A stretch of DNA of 64,000 bases from Streptomyces sp. CB02058 (GCF_001905505.1 NZ_LIPG01000001.1:1426001-1490000), one strand, 5' to 3'. Shown: positions 17,454 to 26,992, counted from the first letter of the stretch. Notes: generated by a model not told the origin, from the sequence alone. Numbers and translations are program-made.

Positions 17454-17933
17454 TTGCGCCGCGCCGTCTGTCCGGGGTCGTTCGACCCCATCACCAACGG
17501 ACATCTCGACATCATCGGACGAGCCTCCAAGCTGTACGACGTCGTGCACGTCGCCGTGATGATCAACCAGTCCAAGAAGGGCCTGTTCACGGTCGACGAG
17601 CGGATCGAGATGATCCGCGAGGTCACCGCCGACTTCGGCAACGTCGAGGTCGAGTCCTTCCACGGCCTGCTGGTCGACTTCTGCAAGCAGCGCGACATCC
17701 CGGCCATCGTGAAGGGCCTGCGGGCCGTGAGCGACTTCGACTACGAACTCCAGATGGCCCAGATGAACAACGGCCTCTCGGGCGTCGAGACCCTCTTCGT
17801 GCCGACGAACCCCACCTACAGCTTCCTGTCGTCCTCCCTGGTCAAGGAGGTCGCCACCTGGGGCGGCGACGTGTCGCACCTGCTGCCGCCCACCGTCCAC
17901 GAGGCCCTCGCGGAGCGTCTCGGCCGGAAGTGA
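17454..17933 (+). CDS. coaD: Phosphopantetheine adenylyltransferase
   Basis: 159 residues from the TTG at 17454 (GAGGG 7 nt ahead). Catalyses the penultimate step of coenzyme A synthesis. The nucleotidyltransferase motif is [29 protein letters not shown] is the second conserved motif, and [18 protein letters not shown] is the pantetheine-binding segment. An alternative ATG at 17424, overlapping the rsmD stop, would add 10 residues with weak ribosome-site support. I prefer the short form because it gives the usual family N terminus. Confidence 0.95.
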   Translation: MRRAVCPGSFDPITNGHLDIIGRASKLYDVVHVAVMINQSKKGLFTVDERIEMIREVTADFGNVEVESFHGLLVDFCKQRDIPAIVKGLRAVSDFDYELQMAQMNNGLSGVETLFVPTNPTYSFLSSSLVKEVATWGGDVSHLLPPTVHEALAERLGRK

Positions 17934-18030
17934 TCCGCTGACCGACCGTCACCAGGTGTCGGACGGGAGGCGACTGGCCTTACAGTCGTCCCGTCCGTCT
18001 CCAACAGCAGCAGAGAGTGGCGAGCACACG

Positions 18031-19149
18031 GTGGACGTGCAGAAGAAGCTCGACGAGATCGTCGAAACGGTCGGGAACGCCCGCTCCATGCCCATGTCGG
18101 CGTCCTGCGTGGTCAACCGGGCCGAACTGCTCGAGATGCTCGAGGAGGTCCGCGAGGCCCTGCCCGGCTCCCTCGCCCACGCCCAGGAGCTCATCGGCGG
18201 CCATGAGCAGCTCGTCGAGCAGGCCCGGCAGGAGGCCGAGCGGATCATCGAGTCCGCCCGTGCCGAGCGGGGATCGCTCGTCTCCGGCACCGAGATCGCC
18301 CAGCGCGCCCAGGCGGAGGCCGACCGGATCCTGTCCGAGGCCCGCCGGGAGGCCGAAGAGGTCCGGGCCGAGGCCGACGAGTACGTCGACAGCAAGCTCG
18401 CCAACTTCGAGGTCGTCCTCACCAAGACCATCGGATCCGTCGACCGGGGCCGCGAGAAGCTCCTCGGCCGCGGCGAGGGCCTCGACGAGCAGGGCTACGA
18501 GGACCCCGACTTCGCCGAGGCGCCCGAGCGCAGCGCCGACCCCGAGACGCTCCGCAGGCGTGCCGACGACTACGTGGACACCAAGCTCGGCGCCTTCGAG
18601 GCCGTGCTCGCGAAGACGCTGGAAGCCGTCGGCCGCGGCCGCCAGAAGCTGCACGGCCGGGTGGCCACCGACGAGCTCGGCGCGCACATGGCGGCCCAGG
18701 ACGCCGCCGGCGGCCTTCAGCACACCAGCGACGAGGACCACTGGGCCGGACTGGCCGAGCTCGCCACCCCCGAGCCCGCCCAGAGCCCCCAGCAGCACAC
18801 GTACGCCGAGCCCGCGCAGCCGGACTACGCGCCGGTGGCGGACTACCAGGACCCCGCGCAGGCCGGCTTCCCGGCCCAGCCCCAGGGCGAGCCGCAGTAC
18901 GCGCAGACCTACGGCTACCAGGACCAGCAGCAGCTCCAGCAGGACCCGTACGCCGGCTACCAGCAGCAGCCCGACCCGTACGCCGGCTACCAGCAGCAGG
19001 CGTACGACCCGAACCAGCAGCAGGAGTACTGGCCGCAGCAGGCGCAGGTGCCCGCGCAGCAGGGGGAGAGCGCGCTGGACGAGACCAGCCTGTTCGACAC
19101 CAGCATGATCGACCTGGAACAGCTGCGCCGCTACGAGCAGGGCCGCTGA
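18031..19149 (+). CDS. DivIVA-like coiled-coil protein with Q/Y-rich C-terminal repeats
   Basis: 372 residues, GTG start at 18031. Residues 1-40 start VDVQKKLDEIVE. Residues 45-150 are a long heptad-like coiled coil rich in A, E, R and Q. Two near-copies of a 20-residue unit (EYVDSKLANFEVVLTKT and DYVDTKLGAFEAVLAKT) each end in GRxKLxGR. The last third is low complexity with PYAGYQQQ units and ends ETSLFDTSMIDLEQLRRYEQGR. It has been called ATP synthase subunit B-like in related genomes, which I think is only coiled-coil similarity; a polar-growth or cytoskeletal role is more likely but not shown. Confidence 0.8.
   Translation: MDVQKKLDEIVETVGNARSMPMSASCVVNRAELLEMLEEVREALPGSLAHAQELIGGHEQLVEQARQEAERIIESARAERGSLVSGTEIAQRAQAEADRILSEARREAEEVRAEADEYVDSKLANFEVVLTKTIGSVDRGREKLLGRGEGLDEQGYEDPDFAEAPERSADPETLRRRADDYVDTKLGAFEAVLAKTLEAVGRGRQKLHGRVATDELGAHMAAQDAAGGLQHTSDEDHWAGLAELATPEPAQSPQQHTYAEPAQPDYAPVADYQDPAQAGFPAQPQGEPQYAQTYGYQDQQQLQQDPYAGYQQQPDPYAGYQQQAYDPNQQQEYWPQQAQVPAQQGESALDETSLFDTSMIDLEQLRRYEQGR
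18943..18999 (+). repeat. Exact 27-bp direct repeat
   Basis: GACCCGTACGCCGGCTACCA plus CAGCAG occurs identically at 18943 and 18973 (30-bp period), encoding two DPYAGYQQQ units. A perfect in-frame repeat like this can change copy number. Confidence 0.8.
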
Positions 19150-19287
19150 CCGGAGCGGTCCGTACCGGATTGGGAGCTGGGCGGTACGTCCAGTATCCTG
19201 GCTCTTCGGTCGCGCGTATGTCCGCGATCCCGGCTGCCCTCATTCCCCCGGGACAGGGGCGGCCCTCCCGAAAGCCGCACCACGCAC

Positions 19288-19953
19288 ATGATCTCGAAAG
19301 CAGGAAAAGCCCTGAACGGCCACCTCGACCACCGCAGCCCTCTCGTGTTCGATACGCGCGAGCTGGGCCGGCGTCCGGGTACCCAGAAGCGGCTGACCCG
19401 CACGGCGGAAGCACCGAAGGACCTCGGCATCGACGGGGTCATCGGCGTTCCGGAGAACGCGCCCCTGGCGCTGGACCTCCGCCTCGAATCGGTCATGGAA
19501 GGGGTGCTCGTCACAGGCACCGCCCGTGCGACGGCCGAGGGGGAGTGCGTAAGGTGTCTGGAGCCGCTGACCGTCGAGGTCGAAGCGGACTTCCAGGAGA
19601 TGTTCTCGTACCCTGACGCCGATGACCGGAACCGCAGCAGGACCGCGGACCCGGTCGACGACGCCGAGGACGACGAGGACAGGTTCTTTCTCGAGGACGA
19701 CTCGTTCGACCTCGAGCCTGTGCTGCGTGACGCGGTGGTGCTCGCACTGCCGCTGCAGCCGGTGTGCAAGGAGACCTGTGCCGGTCTGTGTTCCGAATGC
19801 GGGATCAGGCTGGACGAGAATCCGGACCACCACCACGACGTCGCCGACATTCGTTGGGCGGCACTGCAAGGACTCGCCGAGACCGTTCAGGACGGCGAGA
19901 AGGACAACATGGGCGGCGCCGAACCGGGCGTCGACGAGAAGCAGGAGAAGTAG
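19288..19953 (+). CDS. DUF177 (YceD-like) protein
   Basis: About 221 residues. DUF177 proteins sit next to rpmF across bacteria and in plants are linked to 23S rRNA processing. Here the core has [20 protein letters not shown] and a cysteine-rich segment [13 protein letters not shown], a probable zinc site. The C-terminal tail is acidic. The first start is the ATG at 19288, but a CTG at 19312 behind AGGAAAAG could give the real start near [14 protein letters not shown]. rpmF starts 2 nt after the stop. Confidence 0.88.
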   Translation: MISKAGKALNGHLDHRSPLVFDTRELGRRPGTQKRLTRTAEAPKDLGIDGVIGVPENAPLALDLRLESVMEGVLVTGTARATAEGECVRCLEPLTVEVEADFQEMFSYPDADDRNRSRTADPVDDAEDDEDRFFLEDDSFDLEPVLRDAVVLALPLQPVCKETCAGLCSECGIRLDENPDHHHDVADIRWAALQGLAETVQDGEKDNMGGAEPGVDEKQEK

Positions 19954-19955
19954 CC

Positions 19956-20129
19956 GTGGCTGTTCCGAAGCGGAAGATGTCGCGCAGCAACACGCGCCAC
20001 CGCCGGTCGCAGTGGAAGGCTGCGGTCCCCACCCTGGTTTCGTGCGAGCGTTGCCAGGAGCCGAAGCTCCAGCACATTGCGTGCCCGAGCTGCGGCACCT
20101 ACAACAAGCGCCAGGTCCTCGAGGTCTGA
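19956..20129 (+). CDS. rpmF: 50S ribosomal protein L32
   Basis: 57 residues, beginning [20 protein letters not shown]. The zinc ribbon is CERC followed by CPSC. GTG start 2 nt after the DUF177 stop; followed by rnc. The DUF177-rpmF-rnc order is a widespread operon. Confidence 0.97.
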   Translation: MAVPKRKMSRSNTRHRRSQWKAAVPTLVSCERCQEPKLQHIACPSCGTYNKRQVLEV

Positions 20130-20148
20130 GCGGCTGGTGAGAGGCCCG

Positions 20149-20973
20149 ATGTCTGAGTTGTCCAGCGCCAAGAAGCAGGCAGACAACATCAACACAGCCT
20201 CGTCCCACACGCTTCTGGAAGGGCGGCTCGGGTATCACCTCGAGTCCGCCCTTCTGGTGCGTGCGCTGACCCACCGTTCGTACGCATACGAGAACGGCGG
20301 TCTGCCCACCAACGAGCGGCTCGAATTCCTCGGGGATTCGGTGCTCGGCCTGGTGGTCACGGACACGCTGTACCGCACCCACCCCGACCTGCCCGAAGGC
20401 CAGCTGGCCAAGTTGCGGGCCGCGGTGGTCAACTCGCGTGCGCTTGCGGAAGTGGGCCGCGGCCTCGAACTCGGCTCCTTCATCCGGCTCGGCCGCGGTG
20501 AAGAGGGCACGGGTGGCCGGGACAAGGCTTCCATCCTCGCCGACACCCTTGAAGCGGTGATCGGCGCCGTCTATCTCGACCAGGGCCTCAGCGCGGCCTC
20601 GGAGCTGGTCCACCGGCTCTTCGACCCGCTGATCGACAGGTCCTCGAACCTCGGAGCCGGCCTGGACTGGAAGACCAGTCTCCAGGAGCTCACCGCGAGC
20701 GAGAGCCTCGGAGTCCCCGAGTACCTCGTCACGGAGACCGGCCCCGATCACGAGAAGACCTTTACTGCTGCCGCTCGCGTCGGTGGTGTCTCGTACGGCA
20801 CCGGCACCGGCCGTAGCAAGAAGGAAGCGGAGCAGCAGGCGGCGGAGTCCGCCTGGCGCGAGATCAGCGCCGCCGCGGAAGCACGGGAGGCGGCGGCCAA
20901 GACCGCTGCCGACGGAGGGGCCGCCGACACCCCTGCCGACCCGTCGCCGAACTCGGACGCCGCTCCGGCCTGA
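20149..20973 (+). CDS. rnc: Ribonuclease III
   Basis: 274 residues. Cuts double-stranded RNA in rRNA processing and mRNA turnover. The signature [16 protein letters not shown] near residue 52 carries the catalytic acids; [15 protein letters not shown] is the second metal-binding segment. A dsRNA-binding domain ([17 protein letters not shown] and the [18 protein letters not shown] helix) occupies about residues 175-245. An alanine-rich tail follows. In Streptomyces coelicolor this gene is absB, needed for antibiotic production. ATG 20149 after GAGAGG. Confidence 0.96.
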   Translation: MSELSSAKKQADNINTASSHTLLEGRLGYHLESALLVRALTHRSYAYENGGLPTNERLEFLGDSVLGLVVTDTLYRTHPDLPEGQLAKLRAAVVNSRALAEVGRGLELGSFIRLGRGEEGTGGRDKASILADTLEAVIGAVYLDQGLSAASELVHRLFDPLIDRSSNLGAGLDWKTSLQELTASESLGVPEYLVTETGPDHEKTFTAAARVGGVSYGTGTGRSKKEAEQQAAESAWREISAAAEAREAAAKTAADGGAADTPADPSPNSDAAPA

Positions 20974-20978
20974 AGCAA

Positions 20979-21020
20979 GCGGAAGCCCCTCGGTGCCCTC
21001 GCGCACCGGGGGGCTTCCGC
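20979..21020 (+). terminator. Hairpin between rnc and mutM
   Basis: A 17-pair stem (20979-20995 with 21004-21020, one G-T) right after the rnc stop. It may end or attenuate transcription before mutM, which starts 34 nt later. Confidence 0.65.
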
Positions 21021-21053
21021 TGTCCCGCCACCTCTCCGAAGGAGTGCCCAGCC

Positions 21054-21911
21054 GTGCCCGAACTGCCCGAGGTCGAAGTCGTGCGGCGGGGTCTGGAGCG
21101 CTGGACCGCCGGGCGCACCGTCGAGGCCGTGGAGGTCCTGCACCCCCGCGCGGTCCGCAGGCACCTCGCGGGCGGCGCCGACTTCGCGGCCCGGCTCCGG
21201 GGGCTGCGCTTCGGCACGGCGATGCGACGCGGGAAGTACCTCTGGGTGCCCCTGGACGAGGCGGACTCCTCGCTGCTGGGCCACCTGGGCATGAGCGGCC
21301 AGCTGCTCGTGCAGCCCGAGGACGCCGCCGACGAGAAGCACCTGAGGATCAGGATCCGCTTCGACGACGCCCTCGGCACCGAGCTGCGCTTCGTCGACCA
21401 GCGGACCTTCGGCGGACTCTCGGTGCACGAGAACACCCCGGACGGGCTGCCCGACGTCATCGCGCACATCGCTCGCGACCCCCTGGACCCCGCCTTCGAC
21501 GACGACGCCTTCCACGCGGCGCTCCGCCTGCGCCGTACGACGCTCAAGCGCGCCCTGCTGGACCAGTCCCTGATCAGCGGCGTCGGCAACATCTACGCCG
21601 ACGAGGCGCTCTGGCGCAGCAGGCTGCACTACGAGCGGCCGACCGCGACCCTGACCCGTCCGAGGACGGCCGAGCTGCTCGGGCACGTCCGGGAGGTGAT
21701 GCGCGAGGCACTCGACCAGGGCGGCACCAGCTTCGACAGCCTGTACGTCAATGTGAACGGCGAGTCCGGCTACTTCGACCGCTCGCTGGACGCCTACGGA
21801 CGCGAGGACGAACCGTGCCGCCGCTGCGGTACGCCGATGCGCAGGCGGCCCTGGATGAACCGCTCCAGCTATTTCTGCCCGCGCTGCCAGCGTCCGCCGA
21901 GGATCTCCTGA
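21054..21911 (+). CDS. mutM: Formamidopyrimidine-DNA glycosylase
   Basis: 285 residues. Removes 8-oxoguanine and ring-opened purines. The catalytic N-terminal proline follows the initiator ([14 protein letters not shown]); the helix-two-turn-helix segment has [14 protein letters not shown]; a zinc finger with CRRCGTPM and CPRCQ closes the protein. GTG at 21054 is fixed by the need for proline at position 2. Confidence 0.97.
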   Translation: MPELPEVEVVRRGLERWTAGRTVEAVEVLHPRAVRRHLAGGADFAARLRGLRFGTAMRRGKYLWVPLDEADSSLLGHLGMSGQLLVQPEDAADEKHLRIRIRFDDALGTELRFVDQRTFGGLSVHENTPDGLPDVIAHIARDPLDPAFDDDAFHAALRLRRTTLKRALLDQSLISGVGNIYADEALWRSRLHYERPTATLTRPRTAELLGHVREVMREALDQGGTSFDSLYVNVNGESGYFDRSLDAYGREDEPCRRCGTPMRRRPWMNRSSYFCPRCQRPPRIS

Positions 21912-21927
21912 GGCCTCCGGCCTCAGG
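21907..21927. terminator. Compact bidirectional hairpin overlapping two stop codons
   Basis: CCTGAGGCC-TCC-GGCCTCAGG is a perfect 9-pair hairpin. It contains the mutM stop and the stop of the opposing HxlR gene, so both converging genes end inside it. Confidence 0.6.
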
Positions 21928-22330
21928 CCGGGTGCGCGGCGTCGTACCGAGCCCGGGCCTCGACGACCTCGGGCATCCGGCCCTCGACGAACTGGATGAG
22001 GTCCATCAGCCGGGCGGCGACCTCGCGGCCCAGAGGCGTCAGCTCGTAGTCGACGCGCGGCGGATTGGTGAGCCGGGCATCGCGGTGGACCAGGCCGTCG
22101 CGCTCCAGTGCGTGGAGCGTCTGGGAGAGCATCTTCTCGCTGACACCGTCGACCCGGCGGCGCAGCTCGTTGAAGCGGGCGCCGCTCTCGTACAGCGCCC
22201 CCAGGGTCAGTCCGCCCCAGCGGCCGGTGGCGTGCTCCAGCGTGCCGCGCGAGGGGCACAGCCGTGAGAAGACGTCGAACGGCATGTCGCCGCCGTCGTC
22301 CCGCACCCGCTCCGTCCGTGTCTCGCTCAT
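21923..22330 (-). CDS. HxlR-family transcriptional regulator
   Basis: 135 residues. Single winged-helix domain of the HxlR type: CPSRGTLEHATGRWGGLTLGAL, then FNELRRRVDGVSEKMLSQTLHALERDGLV and YELTPLGREV. HxlR proteins often sense redox or carbonyl stress through a conserved cysteine; one cysteine is present near residue 25. It converges on mutM and lies downstream of the FN3 protein gene (76 nt), though a target cannot be named. Confidence 0.9.
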   Translation of the reverse strand: MSETRTERVRDDGGDMPFDVFSRLCPSRGTLEHATGRWGGLTLGALYESGARFNELRRRVDGVSEKMLSQTLHALERDGLVHRDARLTNPPRVDYELTPLGREVAARLMDLIQFVEGRMPEVVEARARYDAAHPA

Positions 22331-22406
22331 ACCCGCAGCTTACGCCTGCGCAGCGCCCACCCTGGGTGAGCGCTGCGCAGGAGGAGGAGCGGGAGCGCCG
22401 TCGCCG

Positions 22407-24446
22407 TCAGCGGCTGATGACGGAGACCTCACTCGCACCGGACGTGGTGCCGTCCGCGTAGTTCACCGAGATCCGGTAGTAGACCGTGCTCGCCGGCGGC
22501 AGGGCGGGGTCCACCCAGTTCCAGGAGGTGACGTTGTCCCTGGGCTCCGTGTGGACCAGGTCGAAGGTCTGCGTCACCGGGTTCCAGCGGTGGACGGCGA
22601 AACCGGTGACCTCGCCGAGGGTCGTGGAGCTCGCGAGAGCCCAGGAGATCCAGCCGTTCTGGTCGGAGCCCAGGTACACCAGCGGCGCGCCGGTCGCCGC
22701 CGGTGCGGTCGGGCGGAGGTCCAGCTCGGTGACGTCGACCGCTGTCGCGCCGGTGGCCGGGGTGAGCTGGTTCCCGTACTGGTCGACGGCGACCACGGCG
22801 TAGCGGACCTGCTGTCCGTCGGCCGGGACGTAGTCGTGGAACGTGGTCTCCGTGATCTGCCAGGGCTTGAAGTCCGCCGGATGCGGCACGGCCTTGTACG
22901 TCCACTCCCCGTCGACGAGGGTGCCGCGCAGCACGAGGTAGTGGGCGAGGCCGGGGTCCTTGCTCGCGTCCCAGGAGAGGGTGACGCCGTTCTTCTCCGG
23001 GACGGTCCTCACGCCGGTGACCGCCGGGGGCGCCGTCGTGTTCCCGTTGACGGTGACCGTGAGCCCCGCGGACGGGGTGCCGCCGTTCCCTTCGTGGTCG
23101 ACCGCGACGACGTAGTAGGCGTACGTGGCGCCGGGCTGCGGGGCGGCATCGGTGAACGACGTCCCCCTGACGCCCGAACCGACCTCCGTGCGGGTGGCGC
23201 TGCTGGTGCCGGGGCGGCTCGTCCGGAAGACCGAGTAGCCGGCGAAGTCGCTGCTGGTCACCGCGGAGGCGTCCCAGGTGATGGTGACGCCCGCCTCGCT
23301 CTCCGAGGCCCGCGCGTTGAGCGCGGTGTCCACCGGGCCGGTCGTGTCGTCGCTGTAGTACATCGCGGTGCCGGAGGCCGGGGACTCGTTGCCGCTCGTG
23401 TCGACGGCGGTGACGACGTAGTAGTAGACGTCACCGGTCTGCGGCAGCGGTCCGCTGTAACCGCCGCCGGTGGAGGCCAGCCGGTTGGCGGGGGTGAGGG
23501 CGACCGGCTGCGAGGTCGAGCGGTAGACCCGGTACTCGGCGAGGTCGGGCTCGGTGTTGCCGTCCCAGTACAGGGTGATCTTGGCCGGGCTGCCCATCGC
23601 CCAGTTCTTCTCGACGCCCTTCGGGGCGGCGGGGGCCGTGCGGTCCACGGTGGTGATGCCGAGGTCGGCGGTGCCCGACGAGGTGTTGCCCGCCTTGTCG
23701 TACGCGCGCACCTCGTAGTAGTAGACGTTGCCGTCCTTCGGCGCGGTCGTGTCGGTGTACGAGGTGGACGTCGTGGTCGCGAGGGCCTTCGACGGATAGG
23801 AGGCGCCCTTCAGCCGCCGGTACACGCGGTACCCGGCGAGGTCCATCTCCTGGTTCTTCGCCCAGCTGACCTTGGTGGACGTGGAGGCGGTGCTGTAGGT
23901 GACGGCGGTCCCGGTGGGGACCAGCGGCTTCACCTTGTCCACGGTCGCCGTGGTGCGGGGAGCGTACGAGAACTTGACGTTGGCGGCGCCGGTCCAGTTC
24001 ACGAAGTCGACGCGCAGGCTGTGCTTCCCCGAGGGGATGGTCACGTTGACCGTCTTGGAGACGGTGCTGGAGACGTTCTTCCACAGGTCGACCTTGCGTA
24101 CGCCGTCGACGTAGACGCGGATGCCGTCACGGGAGGACGCCGCGAACGAGAACGGTCCGCCCGAGCCGAAGTCGCGGGTCATGGACCAGCGGACACCGAA
24201 GTCGTTGGAGGGCATGCCCTTGTAACCGGGTGCGCCCGTGCCCCAGTTCTGGTCGATCACGGAGTCGCAGTCCGTGCCCTTGGGCGTGCCGGAGAAGCTG
24301 GTGTTCGCGTAGAACATCCGCTTGAAGACGGGCGAGGCGCAGGTCACCGCTGCGGAGGCGGGGGCGGCCGTGGCGAGCAGGCCGCCTGCGGAGGCGAGTA
24401 CCACAGCGGTGGCGGTGGCCACCGTGGTGCCTCTGGGTCGGTTCAT
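22407..24446 (-). CDS. Secreted PA14-like and fibronectin type III repeat protein
   Basis: 679 residues. The signal peptide (MNRPRGTTVATATAVVLASA, cleavage likely after ASA near residue 32) is followed by a PA14/lectin-like domain (about 35-165, with GVRWSMTRDFGSGGPFSF and GIRVYVDG). Then come five FN3-like repeats, each ending in a YYxVxAxDxxGN-type strand, from about 175 to the C terminus. No sortase motif and no membrane anchor, so it should be released or held by carbohydrate binding. No catalytic domain is visible. Such proteins in Streptomyces bind polysaccharide; the ligand is unknown. Next to an HxlR regulator and a CAP protein, in the most variable part of the window. Confidence 0.85.
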   Translation of the reverse strand: MNRPRGTTVATATAVVLASAGGLLATAAPASAAVTCASPVFKRMFYANTSFSGTPKGTDCDSVIDQNWGTGAPGYKGMPSNDFGVRWSMTRDFGSGGPFSFAASSRDGIRVYVDGVRKVDLWKNVSSTVSKTVNVTIPSGKHSLRVDFVNWTGAANVKFSYAPRTTATVDKVKPLVPTGTAVTYSTASTSTKVSWAKNQEMDLAGYRVYRRLKGASYPSKALATTTSTSYTDTTAPKDGNVYYYEVRAYDKAGNTSSGTADLGITTVDRTAPAAPKGVEKNWAMGSPAKITLYWDGNTEPDLAEYRVYRSTSQPVALTPANRLASTGGGYSGPLPQTGDVYYYVVTAVDTSGNESPASGTAMYYSDDTTGPVDTALNARASESEAGVTITWDASAVTSSDFAGYSVFRTSRPGTSSATRTEVGSGVRGTSFTDAAPQPGATYAYYVVAVDHEGNGGTPSAGLTVTVNGNTTAPPAVTGVRTVPEKNGVTLSWDASKDPGLAHYLVLRGTLVDGEWTYKAVPHPADFKPWQITETTFHDYVPADGQQVRYAVVAVDQYGNQLTPATGATAVDVTELDLRPTAPAATGAPLVYLGSDQNGWISWALASSTTLGEVTGFAVHRWNPVTQTFDLVHTEPRDNVTSWNWVDPALPPASTVYYRISVNYADGTTSGASEVSVISR

Positions 24447-24604
24447 TCGTTCCTTCGGTCTTGATCATCTGCAGTCCGGAAATGACTGCCGACGATCAAG
24501 ACTCCTGGTGGGCGGCCATGGTTGTAGGCCCGACGGGCTCCTTCGGGGGCTTTTGGAGCGACCGCGGGCTCCTTCGACGGGCTCTCCGGAACGGCCGGGG
24601 ACAG

Positions 24605-24644
24605 CGAGAGGCCCCGCCGGTCCGTCGACCGGCGGGGCCTCTCG
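24605..24644 (-). terminator. Strong hairpin after the CAP-domain gene
   Basis: An 18-pair perfect stem (24605-24622 with 24627-24644) and CGTC loop, 14 nt past the stop of the minus-strand CAP gene. Confidence 0.75.
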
Positions 24645-24657
24645 TCCGTACGGCCTC

Positions 24658-25590
24658 TCAGAAGCCGAAGTCCTGCGTCCACCAGGGGCCGCCGGAGCCG
24701 AGGTGCACTCCCACGCCCAGGGTCTTGTAGTCGCAGTTGAGAATGTTTGCGCGGTGGCCCTCGCTGTTCATCCAGGCGTCCATCACGGCCTGGGCGTCGG
24801 CCTGTCCGCGGGCGATGTTCTCCCCGCCGAGACCCTCCACACCGGCAGCGGCGGCACGGTCCCAAGGGGTCGCCCCGTCGGGGTCGGTGTGGCCGAAGAA
24901 GTCGCGGGCGGCCATGTCCTCGCTGAAGTCCTGGGCGAGCGCGGTGAGCGGGGCGCTGGTGGTGACCGGGCTGCAGCCGACCTTCGCACGCTCCTGGTTG
25001 ACCAGGGCGAGCACGGCCGCCTGGGCGGAGGTGCCGGCCGGGCTCGGGGAGCTCTCGGCCGTGCGGCTCGGGGTGGCCGACGCGGTCTTCGGCGCGGCCG
25101 GGGCCTTGGTGGCCGGGGCGGACGACGCGGTCTTCTTCGGCTTGGCGGCCGGAGCCTTCGTCCGCTCGGGCGTCCTGGTGGCCTGCTTGGACGCGGTGGC
25201 CGACGGCTTCTTGCTCGGCGTGGCCGAGGGGGACGCCGAGGGAGAAGCCGAACGGTCGCCACCCCTGCTGGCCTCGGCCGACGCGGACGCCGACGTGCGG
25301 CCGGTCGGCTCGGCGGACGCGTCGCCCTGGGTCAGCAGATCGGGAGCGCCGCCCGCCTGGACCTGGTCGGAGGACGGGTCGCCGCTGACGTTGTAGCTGC
25401 CGCCGCCGGGCAGCAGTCCGGACGCCACGGCGACCGCTCCGACGGCCACGGCCGCGGACACACCGAGAAGTCCGGCGCGCACCGGCAGCCCGGTCCGCTT
25501 CTTCCGGCGGGCGCTGCGCGGCCCTTCCGCCGCGTGCGCCGCGTGCTGCTCAGCGGCGGGGGCCGCGCCTGCGCGTCGATGCCGTCCCAT
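24658..25590 (-). CDS. CAP/SCP-domain (YkwD-like) secreted protein
   Basis: 310 residues from the ATG at 25590, which has AGGAAGG upstream; the frame is open much further but that part overlaps the acylphosphatase region. A basic cytoplasmic start and a transmembrane or signal segment (LLGVSAAVAVGAVAVASGLL) lead into a low-complexity linker of about 110 residues rich in A, S, P, K and T. The C-terminal CAP domain has LVNQERAKVGCSPV, FFGHTDPDG, GENIARGQADAQAVMDAWMNS, and GHRANILNCDYKTLGVGV, with the usual histidine and glutamate residues. CAP proteins are extracellular; their activity in bacteria is unsettled. Confidence 0.88.
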   Translation of the reverse strand: MGRHRRAGAAPAAEQHAAHAAEGPRSARRKKRTGLPVRAGLLGVSAAVAVGAVAVASGLLPGGGSYNVSGDPSSDQVQAGGAPDLLTQGDASAEPTGRTSASASAEASRGGDRSASPSASPSATPSKKPSATASKQATRTPERTKAPAAKPKKTASSAPATKAPAAPKTASATPSRTAESSPSPAGTSAQAAVLALVNQERAKVGCSPVTTSAPLTALAQDFSEDMAARDFFGHTDPDGATPWDRAAAAGVEGLGGENIARGQADAQAVMDAWMNSEGHRANILNCDYKTLGVGVHLGSGGPWWTQDFGF

Positions 25591-25746
25591 GCGCTGTGCC
25601 TTCCTCGTGCTCCGGACGCCAGGGCCGGCGTCACCGAATTCAAGATCAGCATCACCCGTTCGGGTGAGGCTATTGCGAGGGGACCTTACGCCATGGCGGA
25701 TTGGGGCGACGTGCTCCTTGAGCAATTGGCCGGTTAGCGTTCGGGC

Positions 25747-26028
25747 ATGAACGAAGATGCACGACTCGTCGTTTGGGTACGCGGCCGAGTACAGCAAGTA
25801 GGGTTCCGCTGGTTCACCAGGGCAAATGCTTTGGAGATCGGAAATCTCACCGGCTTCGCCCTCAATCTCGACGACGGCCGGGTGCAGGTGGTCGCCGAGG
25901 GGCCACGTGAGAATTGCCACCGTCTGCTGGACTGGCTCGGCTCCGACGACACACCCGGGCGCGTGGACGGCGTCACTGAGATCTGGGACACGCCCCGCGG
26001 TGGTTACGAGGGATTCGCGATCCGCTGA
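25747..26028 (+). CDS. acyP: Acylphosphatase
   Basis: 93 residues, full length for the family. The active-site loop [14 protein letters not shown] carries the phosphate-binding arginine, and the catalytic asparagine is in [17 protein letters not shown]. It hydrolyses acyl phosphates. Most of the sequence has slightly lower GC at its 5' end than neighbours. Start ATG 25747. Confidence 0.95.
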   Translation: MNEDARLVVWVRGRVQQVGFRWFTRANALEIGNLTGFALNLDDGRVQVVAEGPRENCHRLLDWLGSDDTPGRVDGVTEIWDTPRGGYEGFAIR

Positions 26029-26465
26029 AGCCCGCCCGGAAAGGGGGCGCGGATCCGCTCCGTACACACGGTGCGGCACGCGGTCACCGGAAGGTCCGCG
26101 AGGGGCTCGCACCCGAAATGACCTGCGAATTGACCCGGCGCGGGCACATGGTTGCCAAGAAGACCCCGCCGTGTCAGGCTGCGGCATTGACGAAGATCTC
26201 CACGCCCCTCGGGGACCCGCGAGAGAGTCGCGCCGCATGATCGTCGAGCCGCGCGCCCCCGGGACACCCGGCTCACTGGCGTGTGATCGTGTTGACCGTC
26301 AAACTTTTTGGTGAGACGCTGAAAACCCCGCGCACCTTAGCTGTTCGGCAGAGCTGGTGACAGCAGAACAGCAGTGAATACAGAACACTGCCGAGCACCG
26401 CGGGTGCGATTCCCTCACGACCCACACCGCATCGGTCGGTCACTCAGTGTGGAGGACCATCCATC
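26029..26465. other. 437-nt intergenic region ahead of the small coiled-coil gene
   Basis: No gene supported. TTGACCGTCAA at 26292-26302 is a short palindrome that also gives a -35-like TTGACC, with only a poor -10 (GACGCT) 17 nt on. CTGTTC at 26341 and GAACAG at 26366 can pair. The region probably holds the promoter of the gene at 26466. Confidence 0.4.
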
Positions 26466-26678
26466 ATGGCAAAGGCGCTTCTCGGTTACGTCGGCGGTTC
26501 CGACCCGCGACTCCTCGCCGAGATGCGACGGCTTCAGAAGCGCGTCCAGGACCTGGAATCCGAGCTCGTACGGATCCAGGACGAGAACGACGCGCTCAAC
26601 GCCGCCGCCCAGCACCAGGAGTCGCTGCTCGACAGCATCGACATCGACGTACCCCAGGCGGAGCCCGCGCTGACCTGA
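26466..26678 (+). CDS. Small conserved coiled-coil protein upstream of smc
   Basis: 70 residues: a short N-terminal motif (MAKALLGYVGGSDPRLL) and then a clear heptad coiled coil (MRRLQKRVQDLESELVRIQ). ATG 26466 follows GGAGG by 8 nt. I recall a homologue in the same place in other Streptomyces. It may form dimers or bind another coiled coil; a link with SMC is suggested only by position. The function is unknown. Confidence 0.8.
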   Translation: MAKALLGYVGGSDPRLLAEMRRLQKRVQDLESELVRIQDENDALNAAAQHQESLLDSIDIDVPQAEPALT

Positions 26679-26992
26679 CCCTCAGGCCCTGCCGGGGCCG
26701 GTCGGGCCGCACGCCGGCTGCTCGGGATCAACCACTGAATGTCTTTCGTCACGGATCGGTCGTCCTGGAACACCGAGGATTGCTCGTGATCCGGTCCGCT
26801 CGCGATCCGTCACGCAAGGCTGTGCGCGGAAGGCTGTACACACAGCGCCGCGCGAGATTCACAAGGGACGCCTCGGCGTCCCTTCTTTCTTTCCCCCCTG
26901 GACCGTCACCGGCCTGTCGCTCTTCGCTTACCGTCTGATGTGCCCTGCACCTTCATCAGCGAAACCGAGAGTGAAAGGTAGAGTCCGGCGGC
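26679..26992. other. Intergenic region ahead of smc
   Basis: 314 nt. It holds the terminator at 26863-26890 and an imperfect long-range inverted repeat (CGTCACGGATCG at 26747-26758 and CGATCCGTCACG at 26803-26814). No gene or clear promoter could be read. Confidence 0.5.
26863..26890 (+). terminator. Intrinsic terminator upstream of smc
   Basis: AAGGGACGCC pairs with GGCGTCCCTT (26863-26872 with 26875-26884) and is followed by CTTTCTTTC. It probably ends the transcript of the 70-residue gene before smc. Confidence 0.65.
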
